Origin: Caldisericia bacterium
GTDB taxonomy: Bacteria; Caldisericota; Caldisericia; UBA6126
Assembly: GCA_028708485.1 (NCBI GenBank)
Contig: JAQVYZ010000002.1
Span: 1-17,424, forward strand
DNA length: 17,424 nt
Direction of reading: 5' to 3'
Position numbers and translations under genes: made by a program. Below, piece by piece: positions 8,063 through 16,400 of this stretch (position 1 is the stretch's first letter; the number at the start of each line of letters is the position of its first letter). The notes under the pieces were generated by a model. It did no database searches and had not been told where the DNA came from. It saw only the letters and a list, made by a program, of their open reading frames with translations.

Positions 8063-10674
8063 GAGAGTAGTGAGGTCAGCTCCGTAATTCTATCAAGGAT
8101 CACTATTTCCTGATGTTTCATCTCACTTAACTGTTGCTGGTAACCGTCCACCAATTCACTGGGAGCATGAACTTTAAAATCCGGGTTATTCAACTTTTGT
8201 TCCATCTTCATGATCTCGGTTTTATTTTTCTCGAGTTTTAATTTCTTCATCTGTATCTCTTTTTGTAAATCAATATTAGCCTGGAGAGGTAAAAATACCT
8301 GGATCGTGGAGGAAGTCACTTGTTGTATTGACTTAGAAGCTCTTTCGTTGATAAAGCTGATAGCTTCGATTCTGGCTAATTTAATAATAGTATCCATCTC
8401 TTTTTCTAATAAAACCTTCTCGTTGGCATCCGAACACCATACCTTCATCGATAATCCATCCGGTGATGAAAGTGAAAACTCACTTTTCAAATTTCTGATC
8501 GACCGGATCACATTCTGAACAAGAGCGACCTTTTCCTGAATATCATTTTCCTTCTTGACGGTTTCTTCAGGAAATTTTGACATCATAATGCTTTTCCCGT
8601 TATTCTCAGAAAAAGAAAGCCAAATATGTTCTGTCACAAAAGGAATAAAGGGATGCAATATTTTTAGAATCTCCCCAAACACCTCTCTAAGTAATTCTTT
8701 GTTCGGTTGCAGCTTCGATACTTCCAGGTACCAATCGCAGAAATGATCCCAAAAAAATGAATATACTTCCTGAGCTGCTTCATTGAAACGATAATGATCA
8801 AAGCAGTTGCGAAGAGAATTGACTGTTTCATGGAATTTCTCTTGAATCCATTTATCCCAGATAGTTATCTCTGCCATAGATTTGTTTTCGAGAGAATCTT
8901 CCTGAATCAGATCTTTTATCAGTTTTGTAGCATTCCAGATTTTGTTTATAAAGTTACGGGAAGAGAGCATTTTGTTCTCATCAAAATGAATATCCTGCCC
9001 GGAAGAGCTGCTCTGTTGTGTTAATGTAAATCGTAATGCATCGGCTCCGTACTTTTCAATAATCACCGCCGGATCCACTACATTATTCAGGGATTTACTC
9101 ATTTTTCTGCCCTGTTTATCCCGTATTAATCCATGATAATAGACCTTCTCGAAAGGAATCCGGTTCATAAAATGAAGCGAGGAAAATATCATGCGGGATA
9201 CCCAGAAAAAAATAATATCGAAGGCGGTTACCAATAAAGAAGTGGGGAAATACCTTTTGATCTCATCATCTCTGTCAGGCCAACCCATCACAGCGAACGG
9301 CCAAAGCGCTGACCCAAACCAGGTATCGAGAACATCAGGATCTTGAGCAAACTCAGATTTTCCACAATCGGGGCAATCCTTCGGAGGTTGAATAGAGGCA
9401 ATCATTTTTCCGCATGGACAATACCAGATAGGAATCTGCACTCCCCACCATATCTGTCTGGAGATACACCAATCCTGAATGTTTTCCATCCAATTTTTAT
9501 ATACTTTCACCCATCTGTCCGGGATAAACTCAATGTTACTCTCTAATACATAGGGAAGAGCTTTCGAGGCCAATGGGGGTGTTTTCAGATACCACTGATC
9601 AGAGATAATCGGCTCAATGGTCTTATTGCAACGGGAACAATGACCGACAGAGTGTTCGTATGGCTCAATCTTCTCGATAAGACCTTCTGCTTCTAAAGCT
9701 TCTACCACTTTTTTTCGAGCCTCGAAAACAGAGAGACCGGAGAAAGTTCCGGCATTTTCATTCATCTTTTTTCCTTTTTCGATGACTTCGATACTGGGAA
9801 GGTGATGACGAACACTGATCTCATAATCGACCGGATCATGTGCCGGTGTCACCTTAACGGCACCGGTACCAAATTCCCTATCGACGCCTTCATCCAGGAT
9901 AATTGGAATCACTCTATGGAGGAGCGGGAGAAGGATATTTTTGCCATGAAACGGTCTATACCGTTCATCTTCCGGATGCACTACAACAGCGGTATCACCC
10001 AGCATTGTTTCCGGTCTTGTAGTAGCCACAACAATATATTGATCTGAATGCTCTAATGGGTACCGTATATAGACCAATTCTCCCTTTTCAGAGATGTTAT
10101 CGACTTCGATATCTGAAATAGCGGTATCACACCGTGGGCAATAGTTAACGATTCGTTTTCCTTTATAGATAAGTCCTTCATGATAATACTGAATAAAGGC
10201 AGTTTGGATTGCCTTTTCATAGGCTTCATCTTTTGTAAATCTGATTTTGTCCCAGTCAGCAGATGCCCCTAACAACTTCATCTGTTCAATGATACGGTTA
10301 CCGTATTTTTGTTTCCATTCCCAGACTTTTTCGATGAATTTTTCCCTACCCAGGTCTTCTCGTTTTAAACCTTGTTTTTCCAACTCTCTTTCGACTACGT
10401 TATAAGTAGCGATCCCTGCCTGGTCGGTGCCGGGAAACCAACAGACATCATACCCATCCATTTTTTTATACCGGGCAATAATATCAGGGAGCGTCAGATC
10501 CATTGCATGACCTAAGTGCAAAACTCCGGTTATATTGGGGGGCGGCATCACCATCGAAAATACTTTATTTTCCTGAGAAGGCTTACTGGAAAAACAATGA
10601 TTCTCTTCCCAAAACTTGTAAATTCCAGATTCTATCTCTTTTGATTCATAAGGCGCTTTCTTATCAGTTTCCAT
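8059..10674 (-). CDS. valS: Valyl-tRNA synthetase
   Basis: ValS is the cytoplasmic class I aminoacyl-tRNA synthetase that charges tRNA-Val and edits mischarged threonine. The 871-residue product is full length. It has PPPNITG followed by the HIGH-type motif HLGH at 53-56, PGTDQAGIAT (81-90; the common form is TDHAGIAT) and the editing-domain motif TTRPETMLGDTAV (218-230). It also has the KMSKS loop at 524-528 and a charged, helical C-terminal coiled coil of about 65 residues. Cysteine pairs near 179/182, 346/349 and 434/437 suggest zinc-ribbon insertions. The ATG at 10674 has an AAGGGT site upstream. It lies 32 bases after trxB on the same strand, and its stop overlaps folC by ATGA. Confidence 0.98.
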   Translation of the reverse strand: METDKKAPYESKEIESGIYKFWEENHCFSSKPSQENKVFSMVMPPPNITGVLHLGHAMDLTLPDIIARYKKMDGYDVCWFPGTDQAGIATYNVVERELEKQGLKREDLGREKFIEKVWEWKQKYGNRIIEQMKLLGASADWDKIRFTKDEAYEKAIQTAFIQYYHEGLIYKGKRIVNYCPRCDTAISDIEVDNISEKGELVYIRYPLEHSDQYIVVATTRPETMLGDTAVVVHPEDERYRPFHGKNILLPLLHRVIPIILDEGVDREFGTGAVKVTPAHDPVDYEISVRHHLPSIEVIEKGKKMNENAGTFSGLSVFEARKKVVEALEAEGLIEKIEPYEHSVGHCSRCNKTIEPIISDQWYLKTPPLASKALPYVLESNIEFIPDRWVKVYKNWMENIQDWCISRQIWWGVQIPIWYCPCGKMIASIQPPKDCPDCGKSEFAQDPDVLDTWFGSALWPFAVMGWPDRDDEIKRYFPTSLLVTAFDIIFFWVSRMIFSSLHFMNRIPFEKVYYHGLIRDKQGRKMSKSLNNVVDPAVIIEKYGADALRFTLTQQSSSSGQDIHFDENKMLSSRNFINKIWNATKLIKDLIQEDSLENKSMAEITIWDKWIQEKFHETVNSLRNCFDHYRFNEAAQEVYSFFWDHFCDWYLEVSKLQPNKELLREVFGEILKILHPFIPFVTEHIWLSFSENNGKSIMMSKFPEETVKKENDIQEKVALVQNVIRSIRNLKSEFSLSSPDGLSMKVWCSDANEKVLLEKEMDTIIKLARIEAISFINERASKSIQQVTSSTIQVFLPLQANIDLQKEIQMKKLKLEKNKTEIMKMEQKLNNPDFKVHAPSELVDGYQQQLSEMKHQEIVILDRITELTSLLS

Positions 10675-10706
10675 TTTGTTTACCCTTTCTCATTACAAAT
10701 CTGTAT

Positions 10707-11624
10707 TTAGGCATGAAGAAGATTTCTGATACTGTGTATTGCGATAGCGCCATCTGAAGTTGCCGTTACTATCTGTCTAAGCGCTTTCGACTGGATATCA
10801 CCAACCGCATAAACTCTCGATTGACTCGTTTTCATCTCTGCGTCTGTTTTTATAAAACCCTGATCATCCAAAACCAGAGGAAATAAAATAAAATCAGTCT
10901 TTGGTATATAACCGGAAAAAACAAATACGCCATTCACATCCAAAGTTTCTTGCCGGTTGGTTTGTTTATTCTGTATGGTGATCGATTGAACAAACTGATC
11001 TCCTTGAATAGAAACCGGTAAGTATCCTTTGTATAACTGAATAGAGGGATTCTCTTCCAACGCTTTGACTAACGAAGGCACTCCCCTGAACTCCTCTCGG
11101 CGATGAATTAAATAAATTTTTGAAGCAAACTCGGAAAGGTAGTTCGTTTCCGCTAAAGCAGAATCACCACCGCCTACCACTGCTATCGTTTTATTTTTAA
11201 AGAAAGGAGCATCACACGTAGCACAAGTGGAAACGCCTTTACCAATAAACGCTTCCTCTCCGGGGATTCCCAGTTTTTTGTCTACCGTTCCTGTAGCAAT
11301 GACAATAGTTTTACTTTGATACGTATCGCCTTTGCTGGTGGTGACTTCATAACCATTCTGAATTTCGGTTATTTTTTCACATAAACCATGAATTGGTTGA
11401 ATATCCAGAACATGAAGATGTTGATCAAATACCTCAGCTAAAGAAGATCCTTTTATTCCATCTGGATAACCGATGAAATTCTCAATCCAATGGGGATAAT
11501 TGACTTTTCCCCCAACAATCGATTCTTTCTCCAGTATCTCGAAGGTAAGGTTGTATCGTTTGGCATATACAGCCGCAGTAATCCCTGCTGGTCCTGCGCC
11601 AATAATAAAGGTATCCAGCATCAT
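10707..11624 (-). CDS. trxB: Thioredoxin-disulfide reductase
   Basis: TrxB is the cytoplasmic FAD enzyme that passes electrons from NADPH to thioredoxin. The 305-residue product shows the FAD-binding GAGPAG (9-14), the redox-active CATC with C134 and C137, and the NAD(P)-binding GGGDSA (151-156). HRREEFR (174-180) contains the arginines that usually read the 2'-phosphate of NADPH. The C-terminal FAD motif YAVGDIQ is followed by the usual RQIVTATSDGAIA. AGGAGG precedes the ATG at 11624; a second ATG follows immediately and could be used instead. The start overlaps the upstream lipoprotein stop by ATGA. No thioredoxin gene is in the window. A ferredoxin- or NADH-dependent variant is possible, but the HRR motif favours NADPH. 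Confidence 0.95.
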   Translation of the reverse strand: MMLDTFIIGAGPAGITAAVYAKRYNLTFEILEKESIVGGKVNYPHWIENFIGYPDGIKGSSLAEVFDQHLHVLDIQPIHGLCEKITEIQNGYEVTTSKGDTYQSKTIVIATGTVDKKLGIPGEEAFIGKGVSTCATCDAPFFKNKTIAVVGGGDSALAETNYLSEFASKIYLIHRREEFRGVPSLVKALEENPSIQLYKGYLPVSIQGDQFVQSITIQNKQTNRQETLDVNGVFVFSGYIPKTDFILFPLVLDDQGFIKTDAEMKTSQSRVYAVGDIQSKALRQIVTATSDGAIAIHSIRNLLHA

Positions 11625-11932
11625 TCTTCCTCCTGTGAAAGTAATGGAATCTCATATTTCGCAAATTTATTAAGTGAGACAGTATAGCTGACTAAACCTT
11701 CCCATCGGTTACCTTTTGCATCAATGATGGATACTCTCCAGAATGTATTCTCCGGCTGTTCTGTCGGAACTAAAGATAAAGACTGGATGATTGCTTTTTC
11801 ACCAAATTCAGTTTTCAACCAATCCTTAGTCTGCATCAAAAGAACATCCTGTTTTTGAATACAAGATGTCAGCAATAATAATAAACAGCAACTAACTAGT
11901 TTAACTTTTGTTATTTGGTTTCGACATCCCAT
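11621..11932 (-). CDS. Small putative lipoprotein
   Basis: The 103-residue product begins with a basic stretch and a hydrophobic core that ends in a lipobox-like LLTSC, with the acylated cysteine expected at residue 24. The remaining roughly 80 residues form a small globular domain with FWRVSIIDAKGNRWEG and SYTVSLNKFAKYE, which look like beta strands. I do not recognise the family. Its start lies within the last codons of the preceding lipoprotein gene (22-base overlap). No strong Shine-Dalgarno site is visible, so reinitiation after the upstream gene is likely. It overlaps trxB by ATGA. Two lipoproteins in a row followed by a redox enzyme could be accidental operon sharing. Confidence 0.8.
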   Translation of the reverse strand: MGCRNQITKVKLVSCCLLLLLTSCIQKQDVLLMQTKDWLKTEFGEKAIIQSLSLVPTEQPENTFWRVSIIDAKGNRWEGLVSYTVSLNKFAKYEIPLLSQEEE

Positions 11933-12609
11933 TTTATTCTTGCATTTCCGGTTACAAAGTATAGGGTTTTGGCGTCCGATGGAATTAAACCAATTAACCG
12001 TATAGTGGAATACTGGTTTCGATTCATTTTAGACGAATAAGCTATTGGAAGAATCGTATCGGATAAAATCGGATCAAATTCAAGCTTAGTCTTGTTCTCG
12101 TCTTCAAGCCAGTATAATAAGGGGTCAAAAATAAGCTGTTTTGTTGTAACGGGCTTATAGGAGAAATTCACTATCACGAATATTTTTTCGGTATCTTTCG
12201 GGAATACTTTTCCATTTTGAACATCGATTAAATACCTTGAATTTGTCGCTATTTTTTCACTGCTTTTTTCAACAATATAGCCGTTTTGATAAGTAGGACT
12301 ATCCACTCCGTCAATAATGGTATCTACAGTGGAGCCATCCTCTTTCACCTTAATAATACGATAGTTTTTCTCTCCTTTTTGGTAGTAAACAAAAGGAAAT
12401 TCTTGGACTGATTCCACAGAAACCGGTATCTGGTAAAAGGGAAGGGCAATCATGCTCTGTACCACTATCTCCGTTTTATTGGGTAAAGTGACAGATTCTC
12501 CCATATTGTACTCTTTCACCACGACTTCGCTTGTTTTTTTGCAACCAGACAATAAAGGCATTAGTAGTAGAAAAACCAATAAAAACAAAACCACATCGTT
12601 TCTTTTCAT
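11911..12609 (-). CDS. Putative lipoprotein, possibly DUF4352-like
   Basis: The 232-residue product has a clear lipoprotein signal, MKRNDVV followed by a hydrophobic run and the lipobox LLSGC, with the lipidated cysteine at residue 23. The mature part is mixed and probably beta-rich. The sentence-like pattern of an early MGESVTLPNKTEIVV strand followed by FPKDTEKIFVIVNFSYKP is reminiscent of DUF4352-type extracellular domains, but I hold this loosely. The ATG at 12609 has an AAGGGTAAT site, and a short inverted repeat lies just upstream. The frame overlaps the next lipoprotein by 22 bases. Expected location is the outer face of the membrane or the periplasmic space; function is unknown. Confidence 0.82.
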   Translation of the reverse strand: MKRNDVVLFLLVFLLLMPLLSGCKKTSEVVVKEYNMGESVTLPNKTEIVVQSMIALPFYQIPVSVESVQEFPFVYYQKGEKNYRIIKVKEDGSTVDTIIDGVDSPTYQNGYIVEKSSEKIATNSRYLIDVQNGKVFPKDTEKIFVIVNFSYKPVTTKQLIFDPLLYWLEDENKTKLEFDPILSDTILPIAYSSKMNRNQYSTIRLIGLIPSDAKTLYFVTGNARIKWDVETK

Positions 12610-12624
12610 ATTACCCTTCTTTTT

Positions 12625-12643
12625 CCCTATGGGTCAGATAGGG
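12625..12643. repeat. Short inverted repeat upstream of the lipoprotein gene
   Basis: CCCTAT at 12625-12630 pairs with ATAGGG at 12638-12643 across a 7-base loop, in the gap between the YtxH-like gene and the first lipoprotein. In the transcript it would form a weak 6-bp hairpin just before the ribosome-binding site. No U-run follows on either strand, so it does not look like a terminator. It could influence translation or RNA processing, or be chance. Confidence 0.35.
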
Positions 12644-12651
12644 GATAAAAT

Positions 12652-12930
12652 TTAGAATCCGGTATTTTTCAGATTATCTGCATCGTTTAGATGAATCTGC
12701 TCGTTTTTTTCGTCAATATAGCTTTTCCCTTTTTCGATAATCGTATTCGTTTCTTTTTTGATTCGATCAGCCAGTTTATTCAACTGTTCCTGAAGATCCT
12801 CGACCGTATTCTGTACTTTTTTTCTGGTTTCTTCACCGGTTTGGGGAGCTAATAATAAACCGGCTATCGCTCCAATAAAAATCCCAAGTAGCAATCCGGA
12901 TCCAAATTTTCCGGAATTTGAATTGTCCAT
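12652..12930 (-). CDS. YtxH-like membrane protein
   Basis: The 92-residue product has a glycine-rich single membrane segment (about 9-27, GSGLLLGIFIGAIAGLL) followed by LLAPQTGEETRKKV. That is the hallmark of YtxH-domain proteins, small membrane proteins often linked to stress in Firmicutes. The rest is a long charged helix that probably forms a coiled coil. The ATG at 12930 lies 1 base beyond the stop of the DUF948-like gene, and the AGGAGG site is within that gene's last codons. The family has no firm biochemical function. YtxH and DUF948 proteins are often neighbours, which supports both calls. Confidence 0.88.
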   Translation of the reverse strand: MDNSNSGKFGSGLLLGIFIGAIAGLLLAPQTGEETRKKVQNTVEDLQEQLNKLADRIKKETNTIIEKGKSYIDEKNEQIHLNDADNLKNTGF

Positions 12931-12931
12931 T

Positions 12932-13300
12932 TTATTTATTTCCTCCTTTAAATTTTTTGACTAATTGCATTACTTCAAAGGCAACAGCGAAAATACTTCC
13001 AAAGGTATAGGCGAATTTCGAGAACGATGATGCTTTTTCGGATTCTTTCCTCTCAGGAAGACGGTATGATTGGAGTAACTGAGAGGTAGAATCACCGATT
13101 AATTTCGTTTTATCATTCAGTGTGGACACCATGGTGTTTAAATTTTTTGTAAATAAATTCATTTTTTTTAACAGAAGGATCCCAAATATAATCGTAATGA
13201 TCAACCATATGAAAATAGCAAAAGCGATCACAATAATCGAAATTGAAACAGACAGGGCGATAGATTTTGGAATCAAGTACTGTTCAATATTGCCTGTCAT
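12932..13300 (-). CDS. DUF948-like single-pass membrane protein
   Basis: The 122-residue product has one long hydrophobic segment (about 14-45) and then a helical stretch with regularly placed Leu, Asn and Thr that could form a coiled coil. A basic tail, QLVKKFKGGNK, ends the protein. Size, layout and the YtxH neighbour match DUF948-type proteins, whose function is unknown; the call rests on layout more than on strong motifs. The ATG at 13300 follows GGGGTGAG. It is the first gene of the long minus-strand run, so its upstream region should hold the operon promoter. Confidence 0.78.
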   Translation of the reverse strand: MTGNIEQYLIPKSIALSVSISIIVIAFAIFIWLIITIIFGILLLKKMNLFTKNLNTMVSTLNDKTKLIGDSTSQLLQSYRLPERKESEKASSFSKFAYTFGSIFAVAFEVMQLVKKFKGGNK

Positions 13301-13474
13301 TTTCTCACCCCACTTTTTTTATATAATAATGAATGTTTGTTCTCATTGTACCTTAAATCATTGAAAAAAAAACTCTTTTACTATACCAAAAATAGGTTTA
13401 TTTCTCATCTTGAAAGAAATACCTAAAGATTTAAAATAGTAAGCGTTGAGATTTGTTAGTAAATGGAGGAGCAT
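13301..13474. promoter_or_regulatory. Divergent intergenic region
   Basis: These 174 AT-rich bases separate two divergent loci and must carry promoters for both. The plus-strand candidate is listed separately. For the minus strand, TATTAT-like hexamers lie near 13320-13330, but no convincing -35 is visible, so that promoter stays unplaced. No clear operator palindrome or riboswitch was seen. Confidence 0.6.
13410..13437 (+). promoter_or_regulatory. Candidate sigma-70-type promoter for the SLH protein gene
   Basis: TTGAAA at 13410-13415 and TAAAAT at 13432-13437 are separated by 16 bases, close to the ideal spacing. Transcription would start about 30 bases before the ATG at 13475. A second weaker pair (TTGAAA near 13361, TATACC near 13382) has only 15-base spacing. 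This is a by-eye match in AT-rich DNA. Confidence 0.5.
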
Positions 13475-16400
13475 ATGGTAAGAAGAAGTGTTTCTATTGT
13501 ATTGGCTTGTTTGCTTATGACAGCCAGTTCATTATTCTTTCTCCCTGTGCAAGATGCAAAAGCTCTGGATATTTTCCCTTTTGTCATTTTAGCAACAGGC
13601 AATGTTCGCGGACAGCTTGATCCTATCTCCAGTGGTCCAAACCAGGGAGAGGGCGGAATGACAAAAGCTGCCACAGTCATTAATGAAATCCGCAAGGATA
13701 TCACCAGCAAAGAAGGCTATCATATGCTTGTTGATGCTGGTAACACCATTGTGGGTTCCAGTCTGTCAAACTTTTTTACAAAAAAACCTTTATCCGGAAA
13801 AGCACATCCCATGATAGAGGTGATGAATACATTACAATATGATGCAGCCGGATGGAGCTCGATTGACTTTTCTCTCCCTGCACAGCTACGGGATGCAAGA
13901 AAACGAGAGAGCAAATTTACATGGGTATCCACGAATGCCATGCTTGGATCCAGCTTATATGCTGCAGATCATAGAATGTTAGTGTTTGATGTGCCAAACT
14001 CTGCCCATGTTTTAAAAATAGCGGTTATTTCTTTACCAGATCCTACAAAAACATTATCCATTCCTTCTGACAGCATCAAAGGGATGGAATTTTACGACCC
14101 AATCGAAGAAGTGATGAAAGCCAGTGATCAGTTAAAAGACCTGGAACGAGCAGACTTCATCGTTTTACTGACAGATATGGAGTGGGAAAGAGATCCCGCG
14201 AAACAAAAACAATCTTATTTATACCAATTACTGGAAAGATCGCGTATCGATGTTTGCATTCCTGCCTCTGATGAACCAATTGCAGGCGAACAGATCCTCT
14301 ACCCGGATACCGAGTATTTTACAGCACATGATGTGTTGGTTTCCTCACCCGGTAGATATGGCTTAGGCGTTTCCAGGGTTGAGTTGGTTCTTGAAAAATG
14401 TAAATGCCCTGTAAAACCATATGAAGTCATGAAGAAAGAAAACGGAGCCAGAAATATCACCGGAAAGGTGGTAAAAATCGGTAAAACCATCAAAGAAGAC
14501 CCCACCATAAAACAAGTGGTGGATACATACAAACAAACTGCCGACAACACATTTAATGATGTGGTGGGAACCGCCAGTCAGACTATTTCTTCTTCCGGTG
14601 GAACATACAGACAAACAAGCTTAGCCAACCTAGTTTTATCCACGATGAAAGAAACCGCCAAATCTGATATTGCTATCATAAAGCCTTCTGAAATCATGCA
14701 CAACCTCAATAAAGGTCCTCTGACATACGGTGATATCTATTCTCTGATTTCAGCGGATGATATGATCTATTCCATCTCTTTAACCGGTAAACAGATTAAA
14801 GCAATGCTGGAAGAGAGCGCAGATTATTTCCAAAAAGGATTGACAAGTTTTGGATTAAATACATTGAATATGTCCTACTCCATGAATTTAACATTACCGG
14901 TAAACAACCGTGTAAAAGACTTGAAAATCAATGGCAAACCTTTTGTTGCAGGCACTACTTACAAAGTAGCAGTCGTTGCCTCCAATTTAGCCAGTTCCGG
15001 AAGACTATCCACTTTATCGAATATTAAGATCCAGACAAACACCAGAAAAACACTTCGGGATGCCTTGATCGATAAACTAAAAAAAGACAAGACGATCCAG
15101 CCTAACACAACTGCCAATTGGACTTTAGTTCCTGATTTTCTGGATCATTGGGCCTTAGAATCCATTCAATTCCTGCAGACGAAGAAAGTGATTGCAGGAT
15201 ACTCTGACGGGCGTTTTTTACCCGATAAAACCATTACCCGCGCAGAATATACCAAAATTGCCACCAGTGCTTACGGCATAACAGAAGCAAAACCAGCTAC
15301 TCCAAGCTTTACGGATGTACTCAAAAAAGATTGGTTTTATGGTTTTGTTGAAGCAGCCAAACAAAAAGGGATGATCCCGTTTGCTGATTCTAATTTCTTC
15401 TTCCCGAATAAACAGATAACCCGTGAAGAAGCGATGATTGAATTAGTTGTTGCGTTGCGTAATGACCCTAATCCACCCGCTCTCACTGATGAAATGACCA
15501 ACCAGTTTAAGCAAAGCGTCAAGGATATAGACCAAATCTCTTCCTTAGCCTTACCTTACATGATTTATGCTTCCAACGAGGGTTTAATTAAGGGATATGC
15601 AGATGGCACCATTAAACCTAAAAATCCAATTTCCAGAGCCGAAACCGCAACAATCATTTTCAGAGCTCATTACCCTACCGTCTTTGTCAATGCCACCGGC
15701 AATGTAGAAAGTAAAATCGATACCACTGCCAAAGATCCTATTGAAGACAGGCCGATTGGCGGATTAGCCAGCGTGGCTTCCTATATCAATCAATTCAAAA
15801 AAACCTACGCCAACCAAATCACCATTGATGCCGGCAACTATGTAATGGGTTCCTCAGTCTCTTTCCTTTCCAATGGAGAGGCGATTGGTGATATCTACCA
15901 AAAAATTGGATATCAATTCCTTAATATCTCTGATGAAGATTTTTTCTATGGTATCCCTGTGCTTGAAAACGTCGAAAAACGGGGACAATTAGCCATTCTG
16001 AATAATGATATTGTCTACAAATCTGACTCCAAGTCTCTGTTTACACCTTATAAAACGGTGATGATGGCAGGTCTGGAAGTTGGCATTACCGGTAATGCTG
16101 GTTTTTCCATTGAAAAACCTCATTTACACGATAACGTCAACTCCTTGATACAGATTAACGATAGTATCAAATCCACCAACGATGTGCTGGCTAAAATGAA
16201 ACAGGAAAATTTACCGATTCAAATTGTGATTACCGGTATCGAGGGCTATGTGAATATGGCCGGCGAATTATCCAGTTCTCTGGCAACCTATATTGATGGT
16301 TTAAATCCAAAGCCTTCTTTGGTGATTGCCCTGGATAGGTCATTCGGATTTTCGACTGTTTATAAAAACGTACCCGTGATCGCACCGGGCACGTATGGTA

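Noticed and set aside
12625..12643. Rho-independent terminator between the YtxH-like and lipoprotein genes
   Set aside because: The stem is only 6 bp and has no U-run after it in either direction.
13456..13710. Minus-strand open frame opposite the SLH protein's signal peptide
   Set aside because: It is antisense to a strongly supported gene and shows no motif or ribosome site.
13574..15124. Calling the N-terminal half an active 5'-nucleotidase / UDP-sugar hydrolase
   Set aside because: Overall layout fits the family, but the metal-binding motifs are replaced and the substrate loop is lost, so an enzymatic product name would mislead.
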